Shown one piece after another: positions 1 through 6,280 of a DNA stretch of 6,828 nt. The stretch comes from Candidatus Galligastranaerophilus intestinigallinarum (lineage in GTDB: Bacteria; Cyanobacteriota; Vampirovibrionia; Gastranaerophilales; Gastranaerophilaceae). A program made the translations under genes and the position numbers. A model generated the notes under the pieces. The model was not told the origin of the DNA and did not search any database. It saw only the letters and a program-made list of their open reading frames with translations. Numbering within the stretch: position 1 is the stretch's first letter; each line of letters opens with the position of its first letter. The stretch lies in assembly GCA_018715855.1 (NCBI GenBank), contig DVKW01000210.1:1-6828 (forward strand). Direction: 5' to 3'.

Positions 1-391
1 TGCCGCCGCCTTTTGTTGCTTGAAAATAATCTCCCTGTGATGCTGTTATATTTCCTAACCCGGGGCCTGATCTCATAACAGAAATTATTACCCCCGGAAT
101 TTCAGCCGTTGCCATAGCTGAAATTGCTTCTTGCATAAGAGCAATGGCGCAGGATGATGAACTTGTCATGGCTTTTGTGCCGGTTGCGCATGCTCCTATC
201 ACCATATTAATTGCCGCAAGCTCAGATTCTGCGTTGATATAGGTTTTATTTAACCTTGGCATCTCTAAGCTCATAAATTCGCCGATTTCATTTTGGGGAG
301 TTATCGGGTATGCAAAATAACATTGAAGCCCTGCATCAATTGCTGCTTTTGCAATTGCTAAATTCCCTTTAATAAGGACTTTTTCTGTCAT
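1..391 (-). CDS. vorB: 2-oxoacid:ferredoxin oxidoreductase alpha subunit (VorB/KorA type), N-terminal part
   Basis: This cytoplasmic enzyme subunit belongs to a complex that oxidatively decarboxylates a 2-oxoacid to the acyl-CoA and passes electrons to ferredoxin. Only the first 130 residues are present; the gene continues past the left edge. Reading from the ATG at 391-389, I see the pyrimidine-domain signature YPITPQNE at residues 28-35, AESE at 54-57, the loop TSSSS at 76-80, MRSGPGLG at 106-113 and DYFQATKGGG at 121-130. The wording YPITPQNEI resembles VorB (2-oxoisovalerate) proteins more than 2-oxoglutarate KorA proteins, but substrate cannot be settled from a fragment. The loop continues CAIALMQE, where I recall Pro-Gly after the serines in relatives. 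The start overlaps the ferredoxin stop as ATGA (391-388), indicating translational coupling. The remaining subunits should lie beyond the left edge. The family is certain; the VorB name is provisional. Confidence 0.88.
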   Translation of the reverse strand, partial: MTEKVLIKGNLAIAKAAIDAGLQCYFAYPITPQNEIGEFMSLEMPRLNKTYINAESELAAINMVIGACATGTKAMTSSSSCAIALMQEAISAMATAEIPGVIISVMRSGPGLGNITASQGDYFQATKGGG

Positions 392-597
392 CTTAAAACC
401 TCTTTAATTGCAATTTCAGGGCATGATATTGCGCACATGGCGCAGCCTGTACATTTGCCTTCCGTATCAATAAATTCTGCAGGGGTTAACCCTTGAACAT
501 TTGTGTTTTTTGAATATTTAATAAGCTTGTTGGGGCATACAGAAATGCATATCCCGCAGCTTTTGCATTTAGATTCATCAATTATTATCTTTGGCAT
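388..597 (-). CDS. Dicluster 4Fe-4S ferredoxin subunit of the 2-oxoacid:ferredoxin oxidoreductase (VorD/KorD-like)
   Basis: This 69-residue protein carries two 4Fe-4S clusters and should be the delta (ferredoxin-like) subunit that takes electrons from the thiamine-diphosphate site of the oxidoreductase encoded just downstream. Two complete CxxCxxCxxxCP motifs are visible: C11, C14, C17 and C21 with Pro22, and C49, C52, C55 and C59 with Pro60. The linker between them (GLTPAEFIDTEGKCTGC, residues 36-52) is typical of stand-alone KorD/VorD subunits, and the length is normal for them. It is the first gene of the leftward operon and overlaps the alpha subunit by 4 bp. No Shine-Dalgarno sequence precedes the ATG at 597-595; instead an extended -10 box lies 7 bases upstream, so the message may be leaderless. 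A free ferredoxin is a less likely alternative because of the fused operon context. Confidence 0.9.
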   Translation of the reverse strand: MPKIIIDESKCKSCGICISVCPNKLIKYSKNTNVQGLTPAEFIDTEGKCTGCAMCAISCPEIAIKEVLR

Positions 598-604
598 ACT
601 TTTA

Positions 605-613
605 ATTATATCA
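605..613 (-). promoter_or_regulatory. Extended -10 promoter candidate for the ferredoxin/VorB operon
   Basis: On the minus strand the sequence reads TGATATAAT, a full match to the extended -10 consensus TGnTATAAT. The TATAAT hexamer (610-605) is followed by only 7 bases (604-598) before the ATG at 597. The usual distance from -10 to the transcription start would put the 5' end at or next to the A of the ATG. No good -35 hexamer lies at standard spacing (CAGGTT at 17 bp), which extended -10 promoters can tolerate. The region is very AT-rich, so a chance match is possible. Confidence 0.55.
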
Positions 614-703
614 CTTAATAAAAAATAAACCTGATGTATAGAAATATTTACAACAGTTAAAATAAATATATTTTTTGTAAGTCGAATTTTTATTTAACCA
701 ATT

Positions 704-712
704 TGACATAAT
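704..712 (+). promoter_or_regulatory. Extended -10 promoter candidate for nrdD
   Basis: TGACATAAT matches 8 of 9 positions of the extended -10 consensus TGnTATAAT. A start about 7 bases downstream, near 719, would give a leader of roughly 38 bases that includes the ribosome binding site at 743-748. There is no clear -35 at standard spacing. An alternative reading takes the overlapping perfect TTGACA at 703-708 as a -35 with TTATAT at 731-736 as the -10, but that spacer is 22 bp and leaves almost no leader. I found no convincing NrdR box in the 159-bp region. Confidence 0.45.
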
Positions 713-742
713 GCGCTAAAAATCGGAAAATTATATATGAAA

Positions 743-748
743 AAGGGG
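743..748 (+). promoter_or_regulatory. Ribosome binding site of nrdD
   Basis: AAGGGG lies 8 bases before the ATG at 757 and is a near match to AAGGAGG. It supports this start, as does the conserved beginning of the ATP-cone right after the methionine. Confidence 0.65.
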
Positions 749-756
749 TTTTTGTT

Positions 757-2859
757 ATGGAAAAAATTTTAAAACGTGACGGTAAAATTGTTGAATTTAA
801 CAGTGAAAAAATAACGTCTGCAATTCAAAAAGCAGCTGAAACAACAAATGAGTTTGATATTCAAACTGCAAGAAAATTAACCCGTCAGGTTTTAGAAATT
901 ACAAAAAAACTTGTTGAAGAAAAAAAAGATAAATTAAGAATTCCATCTGTTGAAGAAATTCAAGATATAGTTGAAACTGTTCTTTTATCTTCAGAATATA
1001 AAAAAACGGCTAAAAACTACATTTTATATAGAGAACAGCATTCAAGGCTAAGAGATTTTATACAAAATGCAAATGTTGATATGGTGGATGATTACCTGAA
1101 AAAGCTTGATTGGCAGGTAAGGGAAAATTCAAATATGACATATTCAATTCAAGGCTTGAATAATTACCTTGCATCGAATTTATCTAAAAGTTATTGGTTA
1201 AATAAAATTTATTCCAAAAAAGTTAAAGAAGCGCACATAAATGGTGACATTCATATCCATGATCTAAACATTGTTGCAGGCTATTGCGTGGGTTGGGATT
1301 TAAAAGACCTCTTAAATGGCGGTTTTAGAGGTGTTGAAGGCAAAGTTCAATCAAAAGCACCAAAACATTTTAGAACCGCTCTTATGCAGATGGCAAATTT
1401 TCTATACACAATGCAGGGTGAAGCCGCAGGCGCACAAGCTTTTTCAAATTTTGATACATTGCTTGCACCATATATTAAATATGACGGCATTTCATATAAT
1501 GAAGTAAAGCAAGCTATGCAAGAATTTATTTTTAACTTAAATGTTCCGACCCGTGTCGGGTTTCAAACACCTTTTACAAATATAACAATGGATTTAACCG
1601 TTCCGAATTATTTTAAAGATGAATTTGTAACAATAGGGGGAGAAATTAAGGAAGAAACTTATTCAAACTTTCAAAACGAAATGAATATGATAAATAAGGC
1701 TTTCTTTGAAATTATGATGGAAGGCGACGCTACAGGGCAAGTTTTTACATTCCCCATTCCAACCTACAATATTACAAAAGATTTTGATTTTGATAACCCT
1801 GAATTAAACGGCCTGTGGGAGATGACTGCAAAATACGGTGTTCCTTATTTTTCCAATTTCATTAATTCAAATATGAACCCTGAAGATGCAAGGTCTATGT
1901 GCTGCCGTTTAAGAATAGATAATAGAGAGCTTGAATATAGAGGTGGCGGGCTTTTTGGCTCTAACCCGCTAACAGGTTCAATTGGTGTTGTTACAATTAA
2001 TTTGCCAAAAATTGGGTATTTGGCAAAAAATGAAAAAGAATTTTTTGAAATGTTAAAACAAAAAATGGATATAGCAAAAGAAAGCTTGGAAGAAAAAAGA
2101 AAAATTATCGAACATTTAACGGAAAACGGCCTATATCCTTATACAAAATATTATTTAAGAGATATTAAAAAAAGGTTCAATAAATATTGGAAAAACCATT
2201 TTTCAACAATCGGTTTAATTGGCGCAAATGAAGCTTGTTTGAACCTTTTAGGGGTAAATATTGCAGATAAAAGGGGCTTAGAATTTGCAAATAAAATAAT
2301 GGATTTTATGACAGATGTTATTATAGATTATAAAAAAGAAACGGGAAATAATTATAATCTGGAAGCTTCCCCCGCTGAAGGCGCAAGCTACAGATTAGCT
2401 AAAAAAGACAAAGAAAATTACCCTGATATTATTGTTGCAAATGAAAAAGAATATAAAAAAGGCGCAAAACCCTTTTATACAAATTCAACGCAACTTCCTG
2501 TCAATTTTACGGATGATATTTTTGAAGCTTTGAACCTGCAAGATGAGCTTCAGGCAAAATATACAGGGGGAACTGTCATTCACATTTTTGCAGGGGAAAG
2601 AATTTATGACCTTGATGTTATGAAAAACTTGGTAAAGAAAATTTGCACAAATTATAAACTTCCATATTTCACATTCACACCAACTTTTTCAATCTGTAAA
2701 ACCCATGGCTACATTGCAGGCGAACATTTTAAATGCCCCAAATGTAATGAAGAAACAGAAGTTTTTTCAAGGGTCGTTGGCTATATTCGCCCGATTAAAC
2801 AGTGGAATGACGGCAAAATGGAAGAATTTAAAACAAGAAAGAATTTTTGTGTGGAATAA
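757..2859 (+). CDS. nrdD: Anaerobic (class III) ribonucleoside-triphosphate reductase
   Basis: This cytoplasmic glycyl-radical enzyme reduces ribonucleoside triphosphates to deoxyribonucleotides without oxygen. It is 700 residues and complete. An ATP-cone allosteric domain occupies about residues 3-98 (ILKRDGKIVEF near the start). The ten-stranded barrel follows, with GDIHIHDL before Cys177 (likely counterpart of T4 Cys79) and SMCCRLR at 380-386, where Cys382 or Cys383 should be the thiyl-radical cysteine (T4 Cys290). The GxNE element is at 489-492. The C-terminal zinc site is C647-x2-H650 and C660-x2-C663, and the glycyl-radical loop is SRVVGYIRP with Gly675 as the radical site. Length, the Cys-His-Cys-Cys zinc ligands and the RVVGY loop recall the Thermotoga maritima-like NrdD group rather than the E. 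coli/T4 formate-dependent one; this is from memory. nrdG follows after 3 bp. Confidence 0.97.
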   Translation: MEKILKRDGKIVEFNSEKITSAIQKAAETTNEFDIQTARKLTRQVLEITKKLVEEKKDKLRIPSVEEIQDIVETVLLSSEYKKTAKNYILYREQHSRLRDFIQNANVDMVDDYLKKLDWQVRENSNMTYSIQGLNNYLASNLSKSYWLNKIYSKKVKEAHINGDIHIHDLNIVAGYCVGWDLKDLLNGGFRGVEGKVQSKAPKHFRTALMQMANFLYTMQGEAAGAQAFSNFDTLLAPYIKYDGISYNEVKQAMQEFIFNLNVPTRVGFQTPFTNITMDLTVPNYFKDEFVTIGGEIKEETYSNFQNEMNMINKAFFEIMMEGDATGQVFTFPIPTYNITKDFDFDNPELNGLWEMTAKYGVPYFSNFINSNMNPEDARSMCCRLRIDNRELEYRGGGLFGSNPLTGSIGVVTINLPKIGYLAKNEKEFFEMLKQKMDIAKESLEEKRKIIEHLTENGLYPYTKYYLRDIKKRFNKYWKNHFSTIGLIGANEACLNLLGVNIADKRGLEFANKIMDFMTDVIIDYKKETGNNYNLEASPAEGASYRLAKKDKENYPDIIVANEKEYKKGAKPFYTNSTQLPVNFTDDIFEALNLQDELQAKYTGGTVIHIFAGERIYDLDVMKNLVKKICTNYKLPYFTFTPTFSICKTHGYIAGEHFKCPKCNEETEVFSRVVGYIRPIKQWNDGKMEEFKTRKNFCVE

Positions 2860-2862
2860 AAA

Positions 2863-3558
2863 ATGCAAATAGGCGGAATTACAAAAAGTTCTTTAATAGA
2901 TTACCCGAAAAAAATTTCAGCTGTTATTTTTTTAATTGGCTGTAATTTTAACTGCCCCTATTGCCATAATCCCGAGCTTGTTATATCAAACATTATTGAA
3001 CCAATTGATATAAATTCAATTTATTCTTTTTTAAAAAAAAGAAAAGGCTTATTAGATGGGGTTGTTATAACAGGGGGTGAACCAACTTTGCACAAAAAAT
3101 TGCCCGAATTTATAAAAAATATAAAAGATATGGGCTATTTAATAAAGCTTGATACAAACGGTTCAAATCCAAATATGGTTGAAGAATTAATTGAAAACAA
3201 ACTTGTAGATTACATTGCAATGGATATAAAAGCGCCGTTTGATGAATATAACAATATCATTACAAAAGAAATAAACATTGAAAATGTTAAAAAAACATTT
3301 AAGCTTTTAGTTCAAAACAAAGTTGATTATGAATTTAGAACAACTGTTGTTTCTAACCTTTTAAATTATGAATCATTTGTTAAAATTAATGAAATTTTTA
3401 AAAAAGAAGGTAAAATAAAAAAATATTGCCTTCAAAGGTTTAAAAAATCAAAACATTTGAATGAATTTTATTTGAATGCAAAAACATTAACAGATGAAGA
3501 ATTTGAAAAAGTTTCTTTATTGTTTAAAAATACTGTTGAAGAGTTTATAGTGAGATGA
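2863..3558 (+). CDS. nrdG: Anaerobic ribonucleotide reductase activating protein, radical SAM
   Basis: This radical-SAM activase should use a 4Fe-4S cluster and S-adenosylmethionine to abstract hydrogen from the NrdD radical glycine (Gly675 of the preceding gene). The 231-residue protein opens with MQIGGITKSSLIDYPKK, characteristic of the longer NrdG2-type activases (TIGR02495-like). The cluster motif CxxxCxxC is C27, C31 and C34, followed by HNPEL. The SAM-binding GGEP is at 71-74, LDTNG at 96-100 and MDIKAP at 120-125. No extra ferredoxin domain is present. The start is 3 bp after the nrdD stop; GGA at 2853-2855 is a weak ribosome binding site. The conserved N-terminus fixes the start. The stop overlaps the next gene as ATGA. 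A pyruvate formate-lyase activase is less likely given the N-terminus and adjacent nrdD. Confidence 0.95.
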   Translation: MQIGGITKSSLIDYPKKISAVIFLIGCNFNCPYCHNPELVISNIIEPIDINSIYSFLKKRKGLLDGVVITGGEPTLHKKLPEFIKNIKDMGYLIKLDTNGSNPNMVEELIENKLVDYIAMDIKAPFDEYNNIITKEINIENVKKTFKLLVQNKVDYEFRTTVVSNLLNYESFVKINEIFKKEGKIKKYCLQRFKKSKHLNEFYLNAKTLTDEEFEKVSLLFKNTVEEFIVR

Positions 3559-4265
3559 AGATGGAAAACGAATTTAAGCCCTTGGTTTTAATACCGACAT
3601 ATAATGAAGCCTTGAATATAAAAAGTTTTATTGAAGAAGTTTTTAAATATTGCCCCGATATTAATTTATTAATAATAGATGATAATTCCCCCGATAATAC
3701 TGCAGAAATTGTTCATTCAATGTGTGATAAAAGAATTTATATTTTAAAAAGGGCAAAAAAAGCGGGGTTAGCATCTGCTTATATTGAAGGGTTCAGGCAT
3801 GGTATAAGCCTTGGATATAATGCTTTTATTGAAATGGATGCAGATTTTTCCCATAAGCCTGAATATTTACCAACAATGCTTGAAAACCTTAAAAAATACG
3901 ATTTTGTTATAGGTTCAAGAAATATAAAAGGGGGTTCTGTTGAAAATTGGAGTATTATCCGCAATTTAATTTCAAAAATGGGCTCTCTTTATTCAAAAAT
4001 TGTTTTATGGTGCCCGATAAACGATTTAACAGGCGGCTTTAACGGCTGGAAAAAAGAAGTTATAGATGCAATCGGGCTTGATAACATAATTTCAAAAGGT
4101 TATTCTTTTCAAATTGAATTAAAATACAGGGCCTATAAAAAAGGGTTTAAGTATGTTGAATTTCCCATTGTTTTTCCCGATAGAAAACTTGGCGAATCGA
4201 AAATGAGCGGGGATATATTTTTTGAGGCAATGAAAAATGTTTTTAAAATCCGCTTTTCAAAATAA
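3555..4265 (+). CDS. Family 2 glycosyltransferase, polyprenyl-phosphate mannose/glucose synthase type
   Basis: This probably transfers a sugar from a nucleotide sugar (GDP-mannose or UDP-glucose) to polyprenyl phosphate at the inner face of the membrane, making a lipid-linked donor for extracytoplasmic glycosylation. The 236-residue GT-A domain contains PTYNEALNI at 14-22, the nucleotide-binding IDDNSPDNT at 41-49, the metal-binding DADFSH at 95-100, GSRNIKGG at 120-127, TGGFNGW at 159-165 and PDRKLGESKMS at 208-218. These closely resemble DPM1 and bacterial polyprenol monophosphomannose synthases. There is no C-terminal membrane segment, so it resembles single-domain DPM1 rather than GtrB or fused Ppm1. 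The ATG at 3555 overlaps the nrdG stop by 4 bp; ATG at 3561 is an equally possible start. The adjacent GT-C gene is the expected consumer of its product. The sugar is unproven. Confidence 0.9.
   Translation: MKMENEFKPLVLIPTYNEALNIKSFIEEVFKYCPDINLLIIDDNSPDNTAEIVHSMCDKRIYILKRAKKAGLASAYIEGFRHGISLGYNAFIEMDADFSHKPEYLPTMLENLKKYDFVIGSRNIKGGSVENWSIIRNLISKMGSLYSKIVLWCPINDLTGGFNGWKKEVIDAIGLDNIISKGYSFQIELKYRAYKKGFKYVEFPIVFPDRKLGESKMSGDIFFEAMKNVFKIRFSK
4224..4227 (+). promoter_or_regulatory. Ribosome binding site of the GT-C gene inside the family 2 gene
   Basis: GAGG, 9 bases before the ATG at 4237, lies inside the end of the upstream glycosyltransferase gene. It supports a 29-bp overlap of the two genes and decides the start of the GT-C gene, which has no later ATG before its first membrane helix. 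Confidence 0.55.
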
Positions 4266-6279
4266 AATAATTATAAATTTGTTATTTTTTCTTTTTTTGT
4301 GTGTTGGAATTTTTTCTTTGCTTTCAACAATTTTAATCCACAAAGACGATTTTTTAATACCGCTTTTTAATAGAGCAAATGCAAATTTGAATGTGAATGT
4401 TGAATTTAGTGATAAAACTAAAAAAGAAAAATTTCATTTTTATATGGATGATACTGAAATTGCCCCATACAGCCTTTTTGAAGATAACAGCTATTTTGTT
4501 TATTCAAAAAAAACTTCCCCTGTAAAATATATGTATTTTACATTTGATGATAATAATTTAGAAAATATAAATAACATTGTTATTAATTTGGGGAAAAATT
4601 TTTATTATTATTCAAAAAAAGATATTGAAAAATTTGAAAAATATAATAAAAACATTTATTTCTTGCCGTCTGAAATTAAATATATGAAAAATTCAAAATT
4701 TATAAACGACAAAGGAAGCCACCACAGCTTTTTTATTAATGTTTTGTCAATTTTTAAAAACACAAATTTTTATATATTTTCTGTTTTTTGTTTTTTTATT
4801 GCAGTTTTAATTTATTTAAACAACAAAGAAAAATTTAATTTTAATTTTGAAATTTTTAAAAAAAATGCCCTGTGGCTCATTCTTTTATTTGGCGTATTTT
4901 TAAGGTTTTCCGATATAAACTTTCCCTTTTGGTCGGATGAACTTTACACCGTAACTACAGGTGCAAACCCGAATAAGCCTTTTATGTCAACCTTTATAGA
5001 CCCCGGCAACCCGCCTTTATTTTTCATCTTGGCAAGGTTTTGGATGATTTTATTTGGGAATATTGAAGTTGTTTGCAGAATTTTACCTTTAATTTTTTCA
5101 AGCGCCATAATTGTTATGGTTTATTTATTCTTAAAGAAAAATTTAAACGAAAGTGCGGCAATCTTTGTTTCTTTTTTAGCATCCATAGACGTTTATTTAA
5201 TCCACAGCGCTCAAGAATTTCGTTCGTATTCACTATGTGCATTATTAACTGTTGTTTGCGCTTATTTTTTGTTTGAAATTATAAAAAACCCAAGCAATAA
5301 AAATTTTATTTTTTATGCAATTGTGGCTTCTTTGATGGCAAATTGCCACTATCTTCAAATTTTAATTTTATTTGGAAATTTTTTATATGCCATGGCTATT
5401 TTAAAAGGGAAAAACAGGCTTAAATTCTTTTATTCCAATCTTTTTGCAGCTTTAATGTTTCTTCCTTATTTTGTGATTACGGCGCTAAAACAGGGGCTTT
5501 TAGATAAAAGTTTTAACAATTTAATTTCTTATGACATTAAAGGCACTTGGCTTATGTTTTGCACATATACGGTAAATTTGTGCGTATCTGTTTTAATTAT
5601 TATATTGTTTATTTTCTTCGTTGTTCCAAAATTAAAAAATATTATTCTTGAAAAAAACAAAAAAGATGATGCCGTTAACTTATACATTTATTCTTGCTTT
5701 TCGGTTTTTTCTCTATATTTAACAACATACATTTTTTCAATGTTGATAAGGCCTATTGTAAGGCCATATTATTACGTTATGATTGAACCTTTAATATTGG
5801 TTCTTGTTGTTTCTTTGTTTTATGTAAAATTCAAAAATAAAATTATTCAATATGCAGTTTTAGCCCCTTTTATGTTGTTTTATATTTTTTCTTTTACAGG
5901 CAAGGGTTTATATGTTTATAAAGAAGAATATAATTTAATAAGACAGGAAGAAGCGGTCAAATATGCATATTACGATTCGTTTAATTTGAAGAATCAACCC
6001 TTTGGCCTTGCTTTGGTTGATTTTCCTTTGTATAACGATTTTCCTTCATATTATAAAAATTTATACAAAGAAAATGAAGAAATTATGATGTATTTCTTCT
6101 ATGATGACCTTGTAACTTTGTATGATAAGGTTAAAAATTCAAAATCAAAAATTGTTTATGCCCTTTTGCAGCCTGTCAGGTTTTTTGATTTTCTTGAAGT
6201 TGCAAAAAAAGAAGGGTGGATAGCATCAGTTATTGAAACGGATAAATCTGTTTTAGTTGCAAGGATAGTGAAAAAATAA
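4237..6279 (+). CDS. GT-C family (GT39/PMT_2-like) integral membrane glycosyltransferase with an extra N-terminal module
   Basis: This 680-residue polytopic protein probably transfers a sugar from a polyprenyl-phosphate donor to an acceptor outside the membrane. The GT-C core begins at about residue 208: a helix (211-225), then the first extracytoplasmic loop with the acidic pair in FWSDELYT (Asp234 the likely catalytic base), DPGNPPLFFILARFW at 255-269, and SAQEFRSYSL at 324-333. These are hallmarks of PMT_2/ArnT-like enzymes. About ten further helices run to residue 556, and a soluble tail of about 120 residues follows. Upstream of the core sits an extra module: helix 11-34, a polar segment 35-172 and helix 176-194. 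This topology keeps the catalytic loop outside. The next gene repeats the module. The start at 4237 overlaps the previous gene by 29 bp. Donor and acceptor are inferred. Confidence 0.85.
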   Translation: MFLKSAFQNKIIINLLFFLFLCVGIFSLLSTILIHKDDFLIPLFNRANANLNVNVEFSDKTKKEKFHFYMDDTEIAPYSLFEDNSYFVYSKKTSPVKYMYFTFDDNNLENINNIVINLGKNFYYYSKKDIEKFEKYNKNIYFLPSEIKYMKNSKFINDKGSHHSFFINVLSIFKNTNFYIFSVFCFFIAVLIYLNNKEKFNFNFEIFKKNALWLILLFGVFLRFSDINFPFWSDELYTVTTGANPNKPFMSTFIDPGNPPLFFILARFWMILFGNIEVVCRILPLIFSSAIIVMVYLFLKKNLNESAAIFVSFLASIDVYLIHSAQEFRSYSLCALLTVVCAYFLFEIIKNPSNKNFIFYAIVASLMANCHYLQILILFGNFLYAMAILKGKNRLKFFYSNLFAALMFLPYFVITALKQGLLDKSFNNLISYDIKGTWLMFCTYTVNLCVSVLIIILFIFFVVPKLKNIILEKNKKDDAVNLYIYSCFSVFSLYLTTYIFSMLIRPIVRPYYYVMIEPLILVLVVSLFYVKFKNKIIQYAVLAPFMLFYIFSFTGKGLYVYKEEYNLIRQEEAVKYAYYDSFNLKNQPFGLALVDFPLYNDFPSYYKNLYKENEEIMMYFFYDDLVTLYDKVKNSKSKIVYALLQPVRFFDFLEVAKKEGWIASVIETDKSVLVARIVKK

Positions 6280-6280
6280 A

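Noticed and set aside
703..736. Consensus-like sigma-70 promoter with -35 TTGACA (703-708) and -10 TTATAT (731-736)
   Set aside because: The spacer is 22 bp, well beyond 16-18, and the start would leave almost no leader before the ATG at 757. The extended -10 reading of overlapping bases fits better.
598..756. NrdR-box or adenosylcobalamin-type riboswitch upstream of nrdD
   Set aside because: No paired NrdR-like 16-mers were found, and the predicted leader of about 38 bases is too short for a known riboswitch.
1316..1507. 63-codon open frame on the plus strand inside nrdD
   Set aside because: It lies wholly inside a strongly conserved part of nrdD in another frame, and its translation shows no recognisable motif.
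2857..2865. Terminator or promoter in the nrdD-nrdG junction
   Set aside because: Only 3 bp separate the stop and start codons and no hairpin is visible nearby; this is an operon junction.
3027..3040. T6 followed by A8 in nrdG, a possible slippage or frameshift site
   Set aside because: The nrdG frame is intact with all family motifs on both sides, and similar homopolymer runs occur throughout this AT-rich sequence.
3779..3964. 61-codon open frame on the minus strand opposite the family 2 glycosyltransferase
   Set aside because: It is antisense to a conserved GT-A domain, has no ribosome binding site that I can see and no recognisable protein features.
5073..5276. 67-codon open frame on the plus strand inside the GT-C gene
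   Set aside because: It is an out-of-frame shadow of the GT-C membrane region; its composition is that expected from shifted AT-rich hydrophobic codons.
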